64,000 bases of DNA from Membranipora membranacea (lineage: Eukaryota > Bryozoa > Gymnolaemata > Cheilostomatida > Membraniporidae). A program made the translations under genes and the position numbers. Of this stretch, positions 51,594 through 63,989 are shown in pieces; the stretch's first letter is position 1; every line of letters starts with the position of its first letter. The stretch spans positions 8,370,001 to 8,434,000 of the forward strand of contig OU612069.1 in NCBI GenBank assembly GCA_914767715.1. The letters are read 5' to 3'. A model generated the notes under the pieces. That model did no database searches. It saw only the letters and a list, made by a program, of their open reading frames with translations, and was not told where the DNA came from.

Positions 51594-53603
51594 TCACGCT
51601 TTTTTTTCGCTTGGATCAAAAAATAGATTTCGTTCCAACCTACCTCAAAAGGAGAAGCAACTCCTGCTCGTCTCAAATCTGAAATCCGTTTTGTTTTGCG
51701 GGTCTCCCTTCTCCGTCAGCACCAACTTTAACGACGCCCACTTTCGCACTAAAAAAACATGCCAAACGGCAGCAGTAAAAAATTCAAAGTCTATCACAAT
51801 CATATGAAACTCTGACCAGTTCAAGCCCTCAAACACCTTATTCAAAATCCAGAATATGGAGATTCCCAGATAACCTGGCTGCTAATTAAGCTGACTTGAA
51901 ATTTACAAAAATATACCAAGGGAGGGTATCACGCTTTTTTTTCGCTCGGATCAAAAAATAGATTTCCTTCCAACCTACCTCAAAAGGAGAAGCAACTCCT
52001 GCTCGTCTCAAATCTGAAATCCGTTTTGTTTTGCGGGTCTCCCTTCTCCGTCAGCACCAACTTTAACGACGCCCACTTTCGCACTAAAAAAACATGCCAA
52101 ACGGCAGCAGTAAAAAATTCAAAGTCTATCACAATCATATGAAACTCTGACCAGTTCAAGCCCTCAAACACCTTATTCAAAATCCAGAATATGGAGATTC
52201 TCAGATAACCTGGCTGCTAATTAAGCTGACTTGAAATTTACAAAAATATACCAAGGGAGGGTATCACGCTTTTTTTTCGCTCGGATCAAAAAATAGATTT
52301 CGTTCCAACCTACCTCAAAAGGAGAAGCAACTCCTGCTCGTCTCAAATCTGAAATCCGTTTTGTTTTGCGGGTCTCCCTTCTCCGTCAGCACCAACTTTA
52401 ACGACGCCCTCTTTCGCACTAAAAAAACATGCCAAACGGCAGCTGTAAAAAATTCAAAGTCCATCACAATCATATGAAACTCTGACCTGTTCAAGCCCTC
52501 AAACACCTTATTCAAAATCCAGAATATGGAGATTCTCAGATAACCTGGCTGCTAATTAAGCTGACTTGAAATTTACAAAAATATACCAAGAGAGGGTATC
52601 ACGCTTTTTTTTCGCTCGGATCAAAAAATAGATTTCGTTCCAACCTACCTCAAAAGGAGAAGCAACTCCTGCTCGTCTCAAATCTGAAATCCGTTTTGTT
52701 TTGCGGGTCTCCCTTCTCCGTCAGCACCAACTTTAACGACGCCCACTTTCGCACTAAAAAAACATGCCAAACGGCAGCAGTAAAAAATTCAAAGTCTATC
52801 ACAATCATATGAAACTCTGACCAGTTCAAGCCCTCAAACACCTTATTCAAAATCCAGAATATGGAGATTCCCAGATAACCTGGCTGCTAATTAAGCTGAC
52901 TTGAAATTTACAAAAATATACCAAGGGAGGGTATCACGCTTTTTTTTCGCTCGGATCAAAAAATAGATTTCCTTCCAACCTACCTCAAAAGGAGAAGCAA
53001 CTCCTGCTCGTCTCAAATCTGAAATCCGTTTTGTTTTGCGGGTCTCCCTTCTCCGTCAGCACCAACTTTAACGACGCCCACTTTCGCACTAAAAAAACAT
53101 GCCAAACGGCAGCAGTAAAAAATTCAAAGTCTATCACAATCATATGAAACTCTGACCAGTTCAAGCCCTCAAACACCTTATTCAAAATCCAGAATATGGA
53201 GATTCTCAGATAACCTGGCTGCTAATTAAGCTGACTTGAAATTTACAAAAATATACCAAGGGAGGGTATCACGCTTTTTTTTCGCTCGGATCAAAAAATA
53301 GATTTCGTTCCAACCTACCTCAAAAGGAGAAGCAACTCCTGCTCGTCTCAAATCTGAAATCCGTTTTGTTTTGCGGGTCTCCCTTCTCCGTCAGCACCAA
53401 CTTTAACGACGCCCTCTTTCGCACTAAAAAAACATGCCAAACGGCAGCTGTAAAAAATTCAAAGTCCATCACAATCATATGAAACTCTGACCTGTTCAAG
53501 CCCTCAAACACCTTATTCAAAATCCAGAATATGGAGATTCTCAGATAACCTGGCTGCTAATTAAGCTGACTTGAAATTTACAAAAATATACCAAGAGAGG
53601 GTA
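51594..53603. repeat. Three-monomer unit, two tandem copies
   Basis: 1005-bp units at 51594-52598 and 52599-53603. Each holds W with ATTCCCAG; W with TTTCCTTCC; R with 181T, AAGTCCATC and GACCTGTTC, ending in CCAAGAGAGG. The first W of copy 1 alone has GCTTGGATC (51612). Near-identity and exact 1005-bp spacing support a tandem duplication. Confidence 0.88.
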
Positions 53604-56600
53604 TCACGCTTTTTTTTCGCTCGGATCAAAAAATAGATTTCGTTCCAACCTACCTCAAAAGGAGAAGCAACTCCTGCTCGTCTCAAATCTGAAATCCGTT
53701 TTGTTTTGCGGGTCTCCCTTCTCCGTCAGCACCAACTTTAACGACGCCCACTTTCGCACTAAAAAAAGATGCCAAACGGCAGCAGTAAAAAATTCAAAGT
53801 CTATCACAATCATATGAAACTCTGACCAGTTCAAGCCCTCAAACACCTTATTCAAAATCCAGAATATGGAGATTCTCAGATAACCTGGCTGCTAATTAAG
53901 CTGACTTGAAATTTACAAAAATATACCAAGGGAGGGTATCACGCTTTTTTTTCGCTCGGATCAAAAAATAGATTTCGTTCCAACCTACCTCAAAAGGAGA
54001 AGCAACTCCTGCTCGTCTCAAATCTGAAATCCGTTTTGTTTTGCGGGTCTCCCTTCTCCATCAGCACCAACTTTAACGACGCCCTCTTTCGCACTAAAAA
54101 AACATGCCAAACGGCAGCAGTAAAAAATTCAAAGTCTATCACAATCATATGAAACTCTGACCAGTTCAAGCCCTCAAACACCTTATTCAAAATCCAGAAT
54201 ATGGAGATTCTCAGATAACCTGGCTGCTAATTAAGCTGACTTGAAATTTACAAAAATATACCAAGGGAGGGTATCACGCTTTTTTTTTCGCTCGGATCAA
54301 AAAATAGATTTCGTTCCAACCTACCTCAAAAGGAGAAGCAACTCCTGCTCGTCTCAAATCTGAAATCTGTTTTGTTTTGCGGGTCTCCCTTCTCCGTCAG
54401 CACCAACTTTAACGACGCCCACTTTCGCACTAAAAAAACATGCCAAACGGCAGCAGTAAAAAATTCAAAGTCTATCACAATCATATGAAACTCTGACCAG
54501 TTCAAGCCCTCAAACACCTTATTCAAAATCCAGAATATGGAGATTCTCAGATAACCTGGCTGCTAATTAAGCTGACTTGAAATTTACAAAAATATACCAA
54601 GGGAGGGTATCACGCTTTTTTTTCGCTCGGATCAAAAAATAGATTTCGTTCCAACCTACCTCAAAAGGAGAAGCAACTCCTGCTCGTCTCAAATCTGAAA
54701 TCCGTTTTGTTTTGCGGGTCTCCCTTCTCCGTCAGCACCAACTTTAACGACGCCCTCTTTCGCACTAAAAAAACATGCCAAACGGCAGCAGTAAAAAATT
54801 CAAAGTCTATCACAATCATATGAAACTCTGAACAGTTCAAGCCCTCAAACACCTTATTCAAAATCCAGAATATGGAGATTCTCAGATAACCTGGCTGCTA
54901 ATTAAGCTGACTTGAAATTTACAAAAATATACCAAGGGAGGGTATCACGCTTTTTTTTCGCTCGGATCAAAAAATAGATTTCGTTCCAACCTACCTCAAA
55001 AGGAGAAGCAACTCCTGCTCGTCTCAAATCTGAAATCCGTTTTGTTTTGCGGGTCTCCCTTCTCCGTCAGCACCAACTTTAACGACGCCCTCTTTCGCAC
55101 TAAAAAAACATGCCAAACGGCAGCAGTAAAAAATTCAAAGTCTATCACAATCATATGAAACTCTGACCAGTTCAAGCCCTCAAACACCTTATTCAAAATC
55201 CAGAATATGGAGATTCTCAGATAACCTGGCTGCTAATTAAGCTGACTTGAAATTTACAAAAATATACCAAGGGAGGGTATCACGCTTTTTTTTCGCTCGG
55301 ATCAAAAAATAGATTTCGTTCCAACCTACCTCAAAAGGAGAAGCAACTCCTGCTCGTCTCAAATCTGAAAACCGTTTTGTTTTGCGGGTCTCCCTTCTCC
55401 GTCAGCACCAACTTTAACGACGCCCACTTTCGCACTAAAAAAACATGCCAAACGGCAGCAGTAAAAACTTCAAAGTCTATCACAATCATATGAAACTCTG
55501 ACCAGTTCAAGCCCTCAAACACCTTATTCAAAATCCAGAATATGGAGATTCTCAGATAACCTGGCTGCTCATTAAGCTGACTTGAAATTTACAAAAATAT
55601 ACCAAGGGAGGGTATCACGCTTTTTTTTCGCTCGGATCAAAAAATAGATTTCGTTCCAACCTACCTCAAAAGGAGAAGCAACTCCTGCTCGTCTCAAATC
55701 TGAAATCCGTTTTGTTTTGCGGGTCTCCCTTCTCCGTCAGCACCAACTTTAACGACGCCCTCTTTCGCACTAAAAAAACATGCCAAACGGCAGCTGTAAA
55801 AAGTTCAAAGTCTATCACAATCATATGAAACTCTGACCAGTTCAAGCCCTCAAACACCTTATTCAAAATCCAGAATATGGAGATTCTCAGATAACCTGGC
55901 TGCTAATTAAGCTGACTTGAAATTTACAAAAATATACCAAGGGAGGGTATCACGCTTTTTTTTCGCTCGAATCAAAAAATAGATTTCGTTCCAACCTACC
56001 TCAAAAGGAGAAGCAACTCCTGCTCGTCTCAAATCTGAAATCCGTTTTGTTTTGCGGGTCTCCCTTCTCCGTCAGCACCAACTTTAACGACGCCCACTTT
56101 CGCACTAAAAAAACATGCCAAACGGCAGCAGTAAAAAATTCAAAGTCTATCACAATCATATGAAACTCTGACCAGTTCAAGCCCTCAAACACCTTATTCA
56201 AAATCCAGAATATGGAGATTCTCAGATAACCTGGCTGCTAATTAAGCTGACTTGAAATTTACAAAAATATACCAAGGGAGGGTATCACGCTTTTTTTTCG
56301 CTCGGATCAAAAAATAGATTTCGTTCCAACCTACCTCAAAAGGAGAAGCAACTCCTGCTCGTCTCAAATCTGAAAACCGTTTTGTTTTGCGGGTCTCCCT
56401 TCTCCGTCAGCACCAACTTTAACGACGCCCACTTTCGCACTAAAAAAACATGCCAAACGGCAGCAGTAAAAAATTCAAAGTCTATCACAATCATATGAAA
56501 CTCTGACCAGTTCAAGCCCTCAAACACCTTATTCAAAATCCAGAATGTGGAGATTCTTAGATAACCTGGCTGCTAATTAAGCTGACCTGAAATTTACAAA

Positions 56601-56954
56601 AATATACCAAGGGAGGGTATCACGCTTTTTTTTCGCTCGGATCAAAGAATATATTTCGTTCCAACCTACCTCAAAAGGAGAAGCAACTCCTGCTCGTCTC
56701 AAATCTGAAATCCGTTTTGTTTTGCGGGTCTCCCTTCTCCGTCAGCACCAACTTTAACGACGCCCTCTTTCGCACTAAAAAAACATGCCAAACGGCAGCT
56801 GTAAAAAATTCAAAGTCTATCACAATCATATGAAACTCTGAACAGTTCAAGCCCTCAAACACCTTATTCAAAATCCAGAATATGGAGATTCTCAGATAAC
56901 CTGGCTGCTAATTAAGCTGACTTGAAATTTACAAAAATATACCAAGGGAGGGTA
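53604..56954. repeat. Mixed domain, ten monomers
   Basis: Ordinary monomers with several local markers: CTCCATCAGC (54060), AAATCTGTTTTG (54368), an expanded T9 tract near 54281, AAAACCGTTTTG on two W copies (near 55370 and 56374), AAAACTTCAAAG near 55466, and the GAATGTGG/ATTCTTAG/GACCTGAAA set near 56546. The copy at 56620 has ATCAAAGAATATATTTCG, which is amplified in the five-monomer unit further right. Confidence 0.8.
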
Positions 56955-58294
56955 TCACGCTTTTTTTTCGCTCGGATCAAAAAATAGATTTCGTTCCAAC
57001 CTACCTCAAAAGGAGAAGCAACTCCTGCTCGTCTCAAATCTGAAATCCGTTTTGTTTTGCGGGTCTCCCTTCTCCGTCAGCACCAACTTTAACGACGCCC
57101 ACTTTCGCACTAAAAAAACATGCCAAACGGCAGCAGTAAAAAATTCAAAGTCTATCACAATCATATGAAACTCTGACCAGTTCAAGCCCTCAAACACCTT
57201 ATTCAAAATCCAGAATATGGAGATTCCCAGATAACCTGGCTGCTAATTAAGCTGACTTGAAATTTACAAAAATATACCAAGGGAGGGTATCACGCTTTTT
57301 TTTCGCTCGGATCAAAAAATAGATTTCGTTCCAACCTACCTCAAAAGGAGAAGCAACTCCTGCTCGTCTCAAATCTGAAATCCGTTTTGTTTTGCGGGTC
57401 TCCCTTCTCCGTCAGCACCAACTTTAACGACGCCCACTTTCGCACTAAAAAAACATGCCAAACGGCAGCAGTAAAAAATTCAAAGTCTATCACAATCATA
57501 TGAAACTCTGACCAGTTCAAGCCCTCAAACACCTTATTCAAAATCCAGAATATGGAGATTCTCAGATAACCTGGCTGCTAATTAAGCTGACTTGAAATTT
57601 ACAAAAATATACCAAGGGAGGGTATCACGCTTTTTTTTCGCTCGGATCAAAAAATAGATTTCGTTCCAACCTACCTCAAAAGGAGAAGCAACTCCTGCTC
57701 GTCTCAAATCTGAAATCCGTTTTGTTTTGCGGGTCTCCCTTCTCCGTCAGCACCAACTTTAACGACGCCCTCTTTCGCACTAAAAAAACATGCCAAACGG
57801 CAGCTGTAAAAAATTCAAAGTCCATCACAATCATATGAAACTCTGACCTGTTCAAGCCCTCAAACACCTTATTCAAAATCCAGAATATGGAGATTCTCAG
57901 ATAACCTGGCTGCTAATTAAGCTGACTTGAAATTTACAAAAATATACCAAGAGAGGGTATCACGCTTTTTTTTCGCTCGGATCAAAAAATAGATTTCGTT
58001 CCAACCTACCTCAAAAGGAGAAGCAACTCCTGCTCGTCTCAAATCTGAAATCCGTTTTGTTTTGCGGGTCTCCCTTCTCCGTCAGCACCAACTTTAACGA
58101 CGCCCTCTTTCGCACTAAAAAAACATGCCAAACGGCAGCAGTAAAAAATTCAAAGTCTATCACAATCATATGAAATTCTGACCAGTTCAAGCCCTCAAAC
58201 ACCTTATTCAAAATCCAGAATATGGAGATTCTCAGATAACCTGGCTGCTAATTAAGCTGACTTGAAATTTACAAAAATATACCAAGGGAGGGTA
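56955..58294. repeat. Dispersed three-monomer unit copy plus one monomer
   Basis: Monomers 56955-57959 repeat the W (ATTCCCAG), W, R (AAGTCCATC, GACCTGTTC, CCAAGAGAGG) series of 51594-53603, but the middle W has the consensus TTTCGTTCC. The copy at 57960 is R-type with a private GAAATTCTG change and leads into the five-monomer unit. Confidence 0.82.
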
Positions 58295-59969
58295 TCACGC
58301 TTTTTTCTCGCTCGGATCAAAAAATAGATTTCGTTCCAACCTACCTCAAAAGGAGAAGCAACTCCTGCTCGTCTCAAATCTGAAATCCGTTTTGTTTTGC
58401 GGGTCTCCCTTCTCCGTCAGCACCAACTTTAACGACGCCCTCTTTCGCACTAAAAAAACATGCCAAACGGCAGCTGTAAAAAATTCAAAGTCTATCACAA
58501 TCATATGAAACTCTGAACAGTTCAAGCCCTCAAACACCTTATTCAAAATCCAGAATATGGAGATTCTCAGATAACCTGGCTGCTAATTAAGCTGACTTGA
58601 AATTTACAAAAATATACCAAGGGAGGGTATCACGCTTTTTTTTCGCTCGGATCAAAAAATAGATTTCGTTCCAACCTACCTCAAAAGGAGAAGCAACTCC
58701 TGCTCGTCTCAAATCTGAAATCCGTTTTGTTTTGCGGGTCTCCCTTCTCCGTCAGCACCAACTTTAACGACGCCCACTTTCGCACCAAAAAAACATGCCA
58801 AACGGCAGCAGTAAAAAATTCAAAGTCTATCACAATCATATGAAACTCTGACCAGTTCAAGCCCTCAAACACCTTATTCAAAATCCAGAATGTGGAGATT
58901 CTTAGATAACCTGGCTGCTAATTAAGCTGACCTGAAATTTACAAAAATATACCAAGGGAGGGTATCACGCTTTTTTTTCGCTTGGATCAAAAAATAGATT
59001 TCGTTCCAACCTACCTCAAAAGGAGAAGCAGCTCCTGCTCGTCTCAAATCTGAAATCCGTTTTGTTTTGCGGGTCTCCCTTCTCCGTCAGCACCAACTTT
59101 AACGACGCCCTCTTTCGCACTAAAAAAACATGCCAAACTGCAGCAGTAAAAAATTCAAAGTCTATCACAATCATATGAAACTCTGACCAGTTCAAGCCCT
59201 CAAACACCTTATTCAAAATCCAGAATATGGAGATTCTCAGATAACCTGGCTGCTAATTAAGCTGACTTGAAATTTACAAAAATATACCAAGGGAGGGTAT
59301 CACGCTTTTTTTTCGCTCGGATCAAAGAATATATTTCGTTCCAACCTACCTCAAAAGGAGAAGCAACTCCTGCTCGTCTCAAATCTGAAATCCGTTTTGT
59401 TTTGCGGGTCTCCCTTCTCCGTCAGCACCAACTTTAACGACGCCCTCTTTCGCACTAAAAAAACATGCCAAACGGCAGCTGTAAAAAATTCAAAGTCTAT
59501 CACAATCATATGAAACTCTGAACAGTTCAAGCCCTCAAACACCTTATTCAAAATCCAGAATATGGAGATTCTCAGATAACCTGGCTGCTAATTAAGCTGA
59601 CTTGAAATTTACAAAAATATACCAAGGGAGGGTATCACGCTTTTTTTTCGCTCGGATCAAAAAATAGATTTCGTTCCAACCTACCTCAAAAGGAGAAGCA
59701 ACTCCTGCTCGTCTCAAATCTGAAATCCGTTTTGTTTTGCGGGTCTCCCTTCTCCGTCAGCACCAACTTTAACGACGCCCACTTTCGCACTAAAAAAACA
59801 TGCCAAACGGCAGCAGTAAAAAATTCAAAGTCTATCACAATCATATGAAACTCTGACCAGTTCAAGCCCTCAAACACCTTATTCAAAATCCAGAATATGG
59901 AGATTCCCAGATAACCTGGCTGCTAATTAAGCTGACTTGAAATTTACAAAAATATACCAAGGGAGGGTA
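58295..59969. repeat. Five-monomer unit, copy 1
   Basis: 1675 bp. In order: C-type (here with T6-CTCGCTCGG); W with CGCACCAAAA, GAATGTGG, ATTCTTAG and GACCTGAAA; R with GCTTGGATC, GCAGCTCCTG and AACTGCAGC; C-type with ATCAAAGAATATATTTCG; W with ATTCCCAG. Copy 2 follows directly. Confidence 0.9.
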
Positions 59970-61644
59970 TCACGCTTTTTTTTCGCTCGGATCAAAAAAT
60001 AGATTTCGTTCCAACCTACCTCAAAAGGAGAAGCAACTCCTGCTCGTCTCAAATCTGAAATCCGTTTTGTTTTGCGGGTCTCCCTTCTCCGTCAGCACCA
60101 ACTTTAACGACGCCCTCTTTCGCACTAAAAAAACATGCCAAACGGCAGCTGTAAAAAATTCAAAGTCTATCACAATCATATGAAACTCTGAACAGTTCAA
60201 GCCCTCAAACACCTTATTCAAAATCCAGAATATGGAGATTCTCAGATAACCTGGCTGCTAATTAAGCTGACTTGAAATTTACAAAAATATACCAAGGGAG
60301 GGTATCACGCTTTTTTTTCGCTCGGATCAAAAAATAGATTTCGTTCCAACCTACCTCAAAAGGAGAAGCAACTCCTGCTCGTCTCAAATCTGAAATCCGT
60401 TTTGTTTTGCGGGTCTCCCTTCTCCGTCAGCACCAACTTTAACGACGCCCACTTTCGCACCAAAAAAACATGCCAAACGGCAGCAGTAAAAAATTCAAAG
60501 TCTATCACAATCATATGAAACTCTGACCAGTTCAAGCCCTCAAACACCTTATTCAAAATCCAGAATGTGGAGATTCTTAGATAACCTGGCTGCTAATTAA
60601 GCTGACCTGAAATTTACAAAAATATACCAAGGGAGGGTATCACGCTTTTTTTTCGCTTGGATCAAAAAATAGATTTCGTTCCAACCTACCTCAAAAGGAG
60701 AAGCAGCTCCTGCTCGTCTCAAATCTGAAATCCGTTTTGTTTTGCGGGTCTCCCTTCTCCGTCAGCACCAACTTTAACGACGCCCTCTTTCGCACTAAAA
60801 AAACATGCCAAACTGCAGCAGTAAAAAATTCAAAGTCTATCACAATCATATGAAACTCTGACCAGTTCAAGCCCTCAAACACCTTATTCAAAATCCAGAA
60901 TATGGAGATTCTCAGATAACCTGGCTGCTAATTAAGCTGACTTGAAATTTACAAAAATATACCAAGGGAGGGTATCACGCTTTTTTTTCGCTCGGATCAA
61001 AGAATATATTTCGTTCCAACCTACCTCAAAAGGAGAAGCAACTCCTGCTCGTCTCAAATCTGAAATCCGTTTTGTTTTGCGGGTCTCCCTTCTCCGTCAG
61101 CACCAACTTTAACGACGCCCTCTTTCGCACTAAAAAAACATGCCAAACGGCAGCTGTAAAAAATTCAAAGTCTATCACAATCATATGAAACTCTGAACAG
61201 TTCAAGCCCTCAAACACCTTATTCAAAATCCAGAATATGGAGATTCTCAGATAACCTGGCTGCTAATTAAGCTGACTTGAAATTTACAAAAATATACCAA
61301 GGGAGGGTATCACGCTTTTTTTTCGCTCGGATCAAAAAATAGATTTCGTTCCAACCTACCTCAAAAGGAGAAGCAACTCCTGCTCGTCTCAAATCTGAAA
61401 TCCGTTTTGTTTTGCGGGTCTCCCTTCTCCGTCAGCACCAACTTTAACGACGCCCACTTTCGCACTAAAAAAACATGCCAAACGGCAGCAGTAAAAAATT
61501 CAAAGTCTATCACAATCATATGAAACTCTGACCAGTTCAAGCCCTCAAACACCTTATTCAAAATCCAGAATATGGAGATTCCCAGATAACCTGGCTGCTA
61601 ATTAAGCTGACTTGAAATTTACAAAAATATACCAAGGGAGGGTA
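59970..61644. repeat. Five-monomer unit, copy 2
   Basis: It matches copy 1 monomer for monomer at exactly 1675 bp, including all three linked changes of the GAATGTGG copy, GCAGCTCCTG, AACTGCAGC, and ATCAAAGAATATATTTCG. The main difference I see is the consensus T8-CGCTCGG in its first monomer. Its last monomer is also the first of the three-monomer series that follows. Confidence 0.9.
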
Positions 61645-63989
61645 TCACGCTTTTTTTTCGCTCGGATCAAAAAATAGATTTCGTTCCAACCTACCTCAAA
61701 AGGAGAAGCAACTCCTGCTCGTCTCAAATCTGAAATCCGTTTTGTTTTGCGGGTCTCCCTTCTCCGTCAGCACCAACTTTAACGACGCCCACTTTCGCAC
61801 TAAAAAAACATGCCAAACGGCAGCAGTAAAAAATTCAAAGTCTATCACAATCATATGAAACTCTGACCAGTTCAAGCCCTCAAACACCTTATTCAAAATC
61901 CAGAATATGGAGATTCTCAGATAACCTGGCTGCTAATTAAGCTGACTTGAAATTTACAAAAATATACCAAGGGAGGGTATCACGCTTTTTTTTCGCTCGG
62001 ATCAAAAAATAGATTTCGTTCCAACCTACCTCAAAAGGAGAAGCAACTCCTGCTCGTCTCAAATCTGAAATCCGTTTTGTTTTGCGGGTCTCCCTTCTCC
62101 GTCAGCACCAACTTTAACGACGCCCTCTTTCGCACTAAAAAAACATGCCAAACGGCAGCTGTAAAAAATTCAAAGTCCATCACAATCATATGAAACTCTG
62201 ACCTGTTCAAGCCCTCAAACACCTTATTCAAAATCCAGAATATGGAGATTCTCAGATAACCTGGCTGCTAATTAAGCTGACTTGAAATTTACAAAAATAT
62301 ACCAAGAGAGGGTATCACGCTTTTTTTTCGCTCGGATCAAAAAATAGATTTCGTTCCAACCTACCTCAAAAGGAGAAGCAACTCCTGCTCGTCTCAAATC
62401 TGAAATCCGTTTTGTTTTGCGGGTCTCCCTTCTCCGTCAGCACCAACTTTAACGACGCCCACTTTCGCACTAAAAAAACATGCCAAACGGCAGCAGTAAA
62501 AAATTCAAAGTCTATCACAATCATATGAAACTCTGACCAGTTCAAGCCCTCAAACACCTTATTCAAAATCCAGAATATGGAGATTCTCAGATAACCTGGC
62601 TGCTAATTAAGCTGACTTGAAATTTACAAAAATATACCAAGGGAGGGTATCACGCTTTTTTTTCGCTCGGATCAAAAAATAGATTTCGTTCCAACCTACC
62701 TCAAAAGGAGAAGCAACTCCTGCTCGTCTCAAATCTGAAATCCGTTTTGTTTTGCGGGTCTCCCTTCTCCATCAGCACCAACTTTAACGACGCCCTCTTT
62801 CGCACTAAAAAAACATGCCAAACGGCAGCAGTAAAAAATTCAAAGTCTATCACAATCATATGAAACTCTGACCAGTTCAAGCCCTCAAACACCTTATTCA
62901 AAATCCAGAATATGGAGATTCTCAGATAACCTGGCTGCTAATTAAGCTGACTTGAAATTTACAAAAATATACCAAGGGAGGGTATCACGCTTTTTTTTCG
63001 CTCGGATCAAAAAATAGATTTCGTTCCAACCTACCTCAAAAGGAGAAGCAACTCCTGCTCGTCTCAAATCTGAAATCTGTTTTGTTTTGCGGGTCTCCCT
63101 TCTCCGTCAGCACCAACTTTAACGACGCCCACTTTCGCACTAAAAAAACATGCCAAACGGCAGCAGTAAAAAATTCAAAGTCTATCACAATCATATGAAA
63201 CTCTGACCAGTTCAAGCCCTCAAACACCTTATTCAAAATCCAGAATATGGAGATTCTCAGATAACCTGGCTGCTAATTAAGCTGACTTGAAATTTACAAA
63301 AATATACCAAGGGAGGGTATCACGCTTTTTTTTCGCTCGGATCAAAAAATAGATTTCGTTCCAACCTACCTCAAAAGGAGAAGCAACTCCTGCTCGTCTC
63401 AAATCTGAAATCCGTTTTGTTTTGCGGGTCTCCCTTCTCCGTCAGCACCAACTTTAACGACGCCCTCTTTCGCACTAGAAAAACATGCCAAACGGCAGCA
63501 GTAAAAAATTCAAAGTCTATCACAATCATATGAAACTCTGACCAGTTCAAGCCCTCAAACACCTTATTCAAAATCCAGAATATGGAGATTCTCAGATAAC
63601 CTGGCTGCTAATTAAGCTGACTTGAAATTTACAAAAATATACCAAGGGAGGGTATCACGCTTTTTTTTCGCTCGGATCAAAAAATAGATTTCGTTCCAAC
63701 CTACCTCAAAAGGAGAAGCAACTCCTGCTCGTCTCAAATCTGAAAACCGTTTTGTTTTGCGGGTCTCCCTTCTCCGTCAGCACCAACTTTAACGACGCCC
63801 ACTTTCGCACTAAAAAAACATGCCAAACGGCAGCAGTAAAAACTTCAAAGTCTATCACAATCATATGAAACTCTGACCAGTTCAAGCCCTCAAACACCTT
63901 ATTCAAAATCCAGAATATGGAGATTCTCAGATAACCTGGCTGCTAATTAAGCTGACTTGAAATTTACAAAAATATACCAAGGGAGGGTA
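61310..63989. repeat. Copy of the 52599-55614 segment, 26 monomers downstream
   Basis: W (ATTCCCAG), W, R (AAGTCCATC, GACCTGTTC, CCAAGAGAGG), W, R (CTCCATCAGC, 62771), W (AAATCTGTTTTG, 63078), R, W (AAAACCGTTTTG and AAAACTTCAAAG). The same order lies at 52599-55614 at an offset of 8711 bp, except that the upstream segment has one more monomer before the AAAACCGTTTTG copy, so the last monomer is at 8375 bp (25 x 335). Confidence 0.85.
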
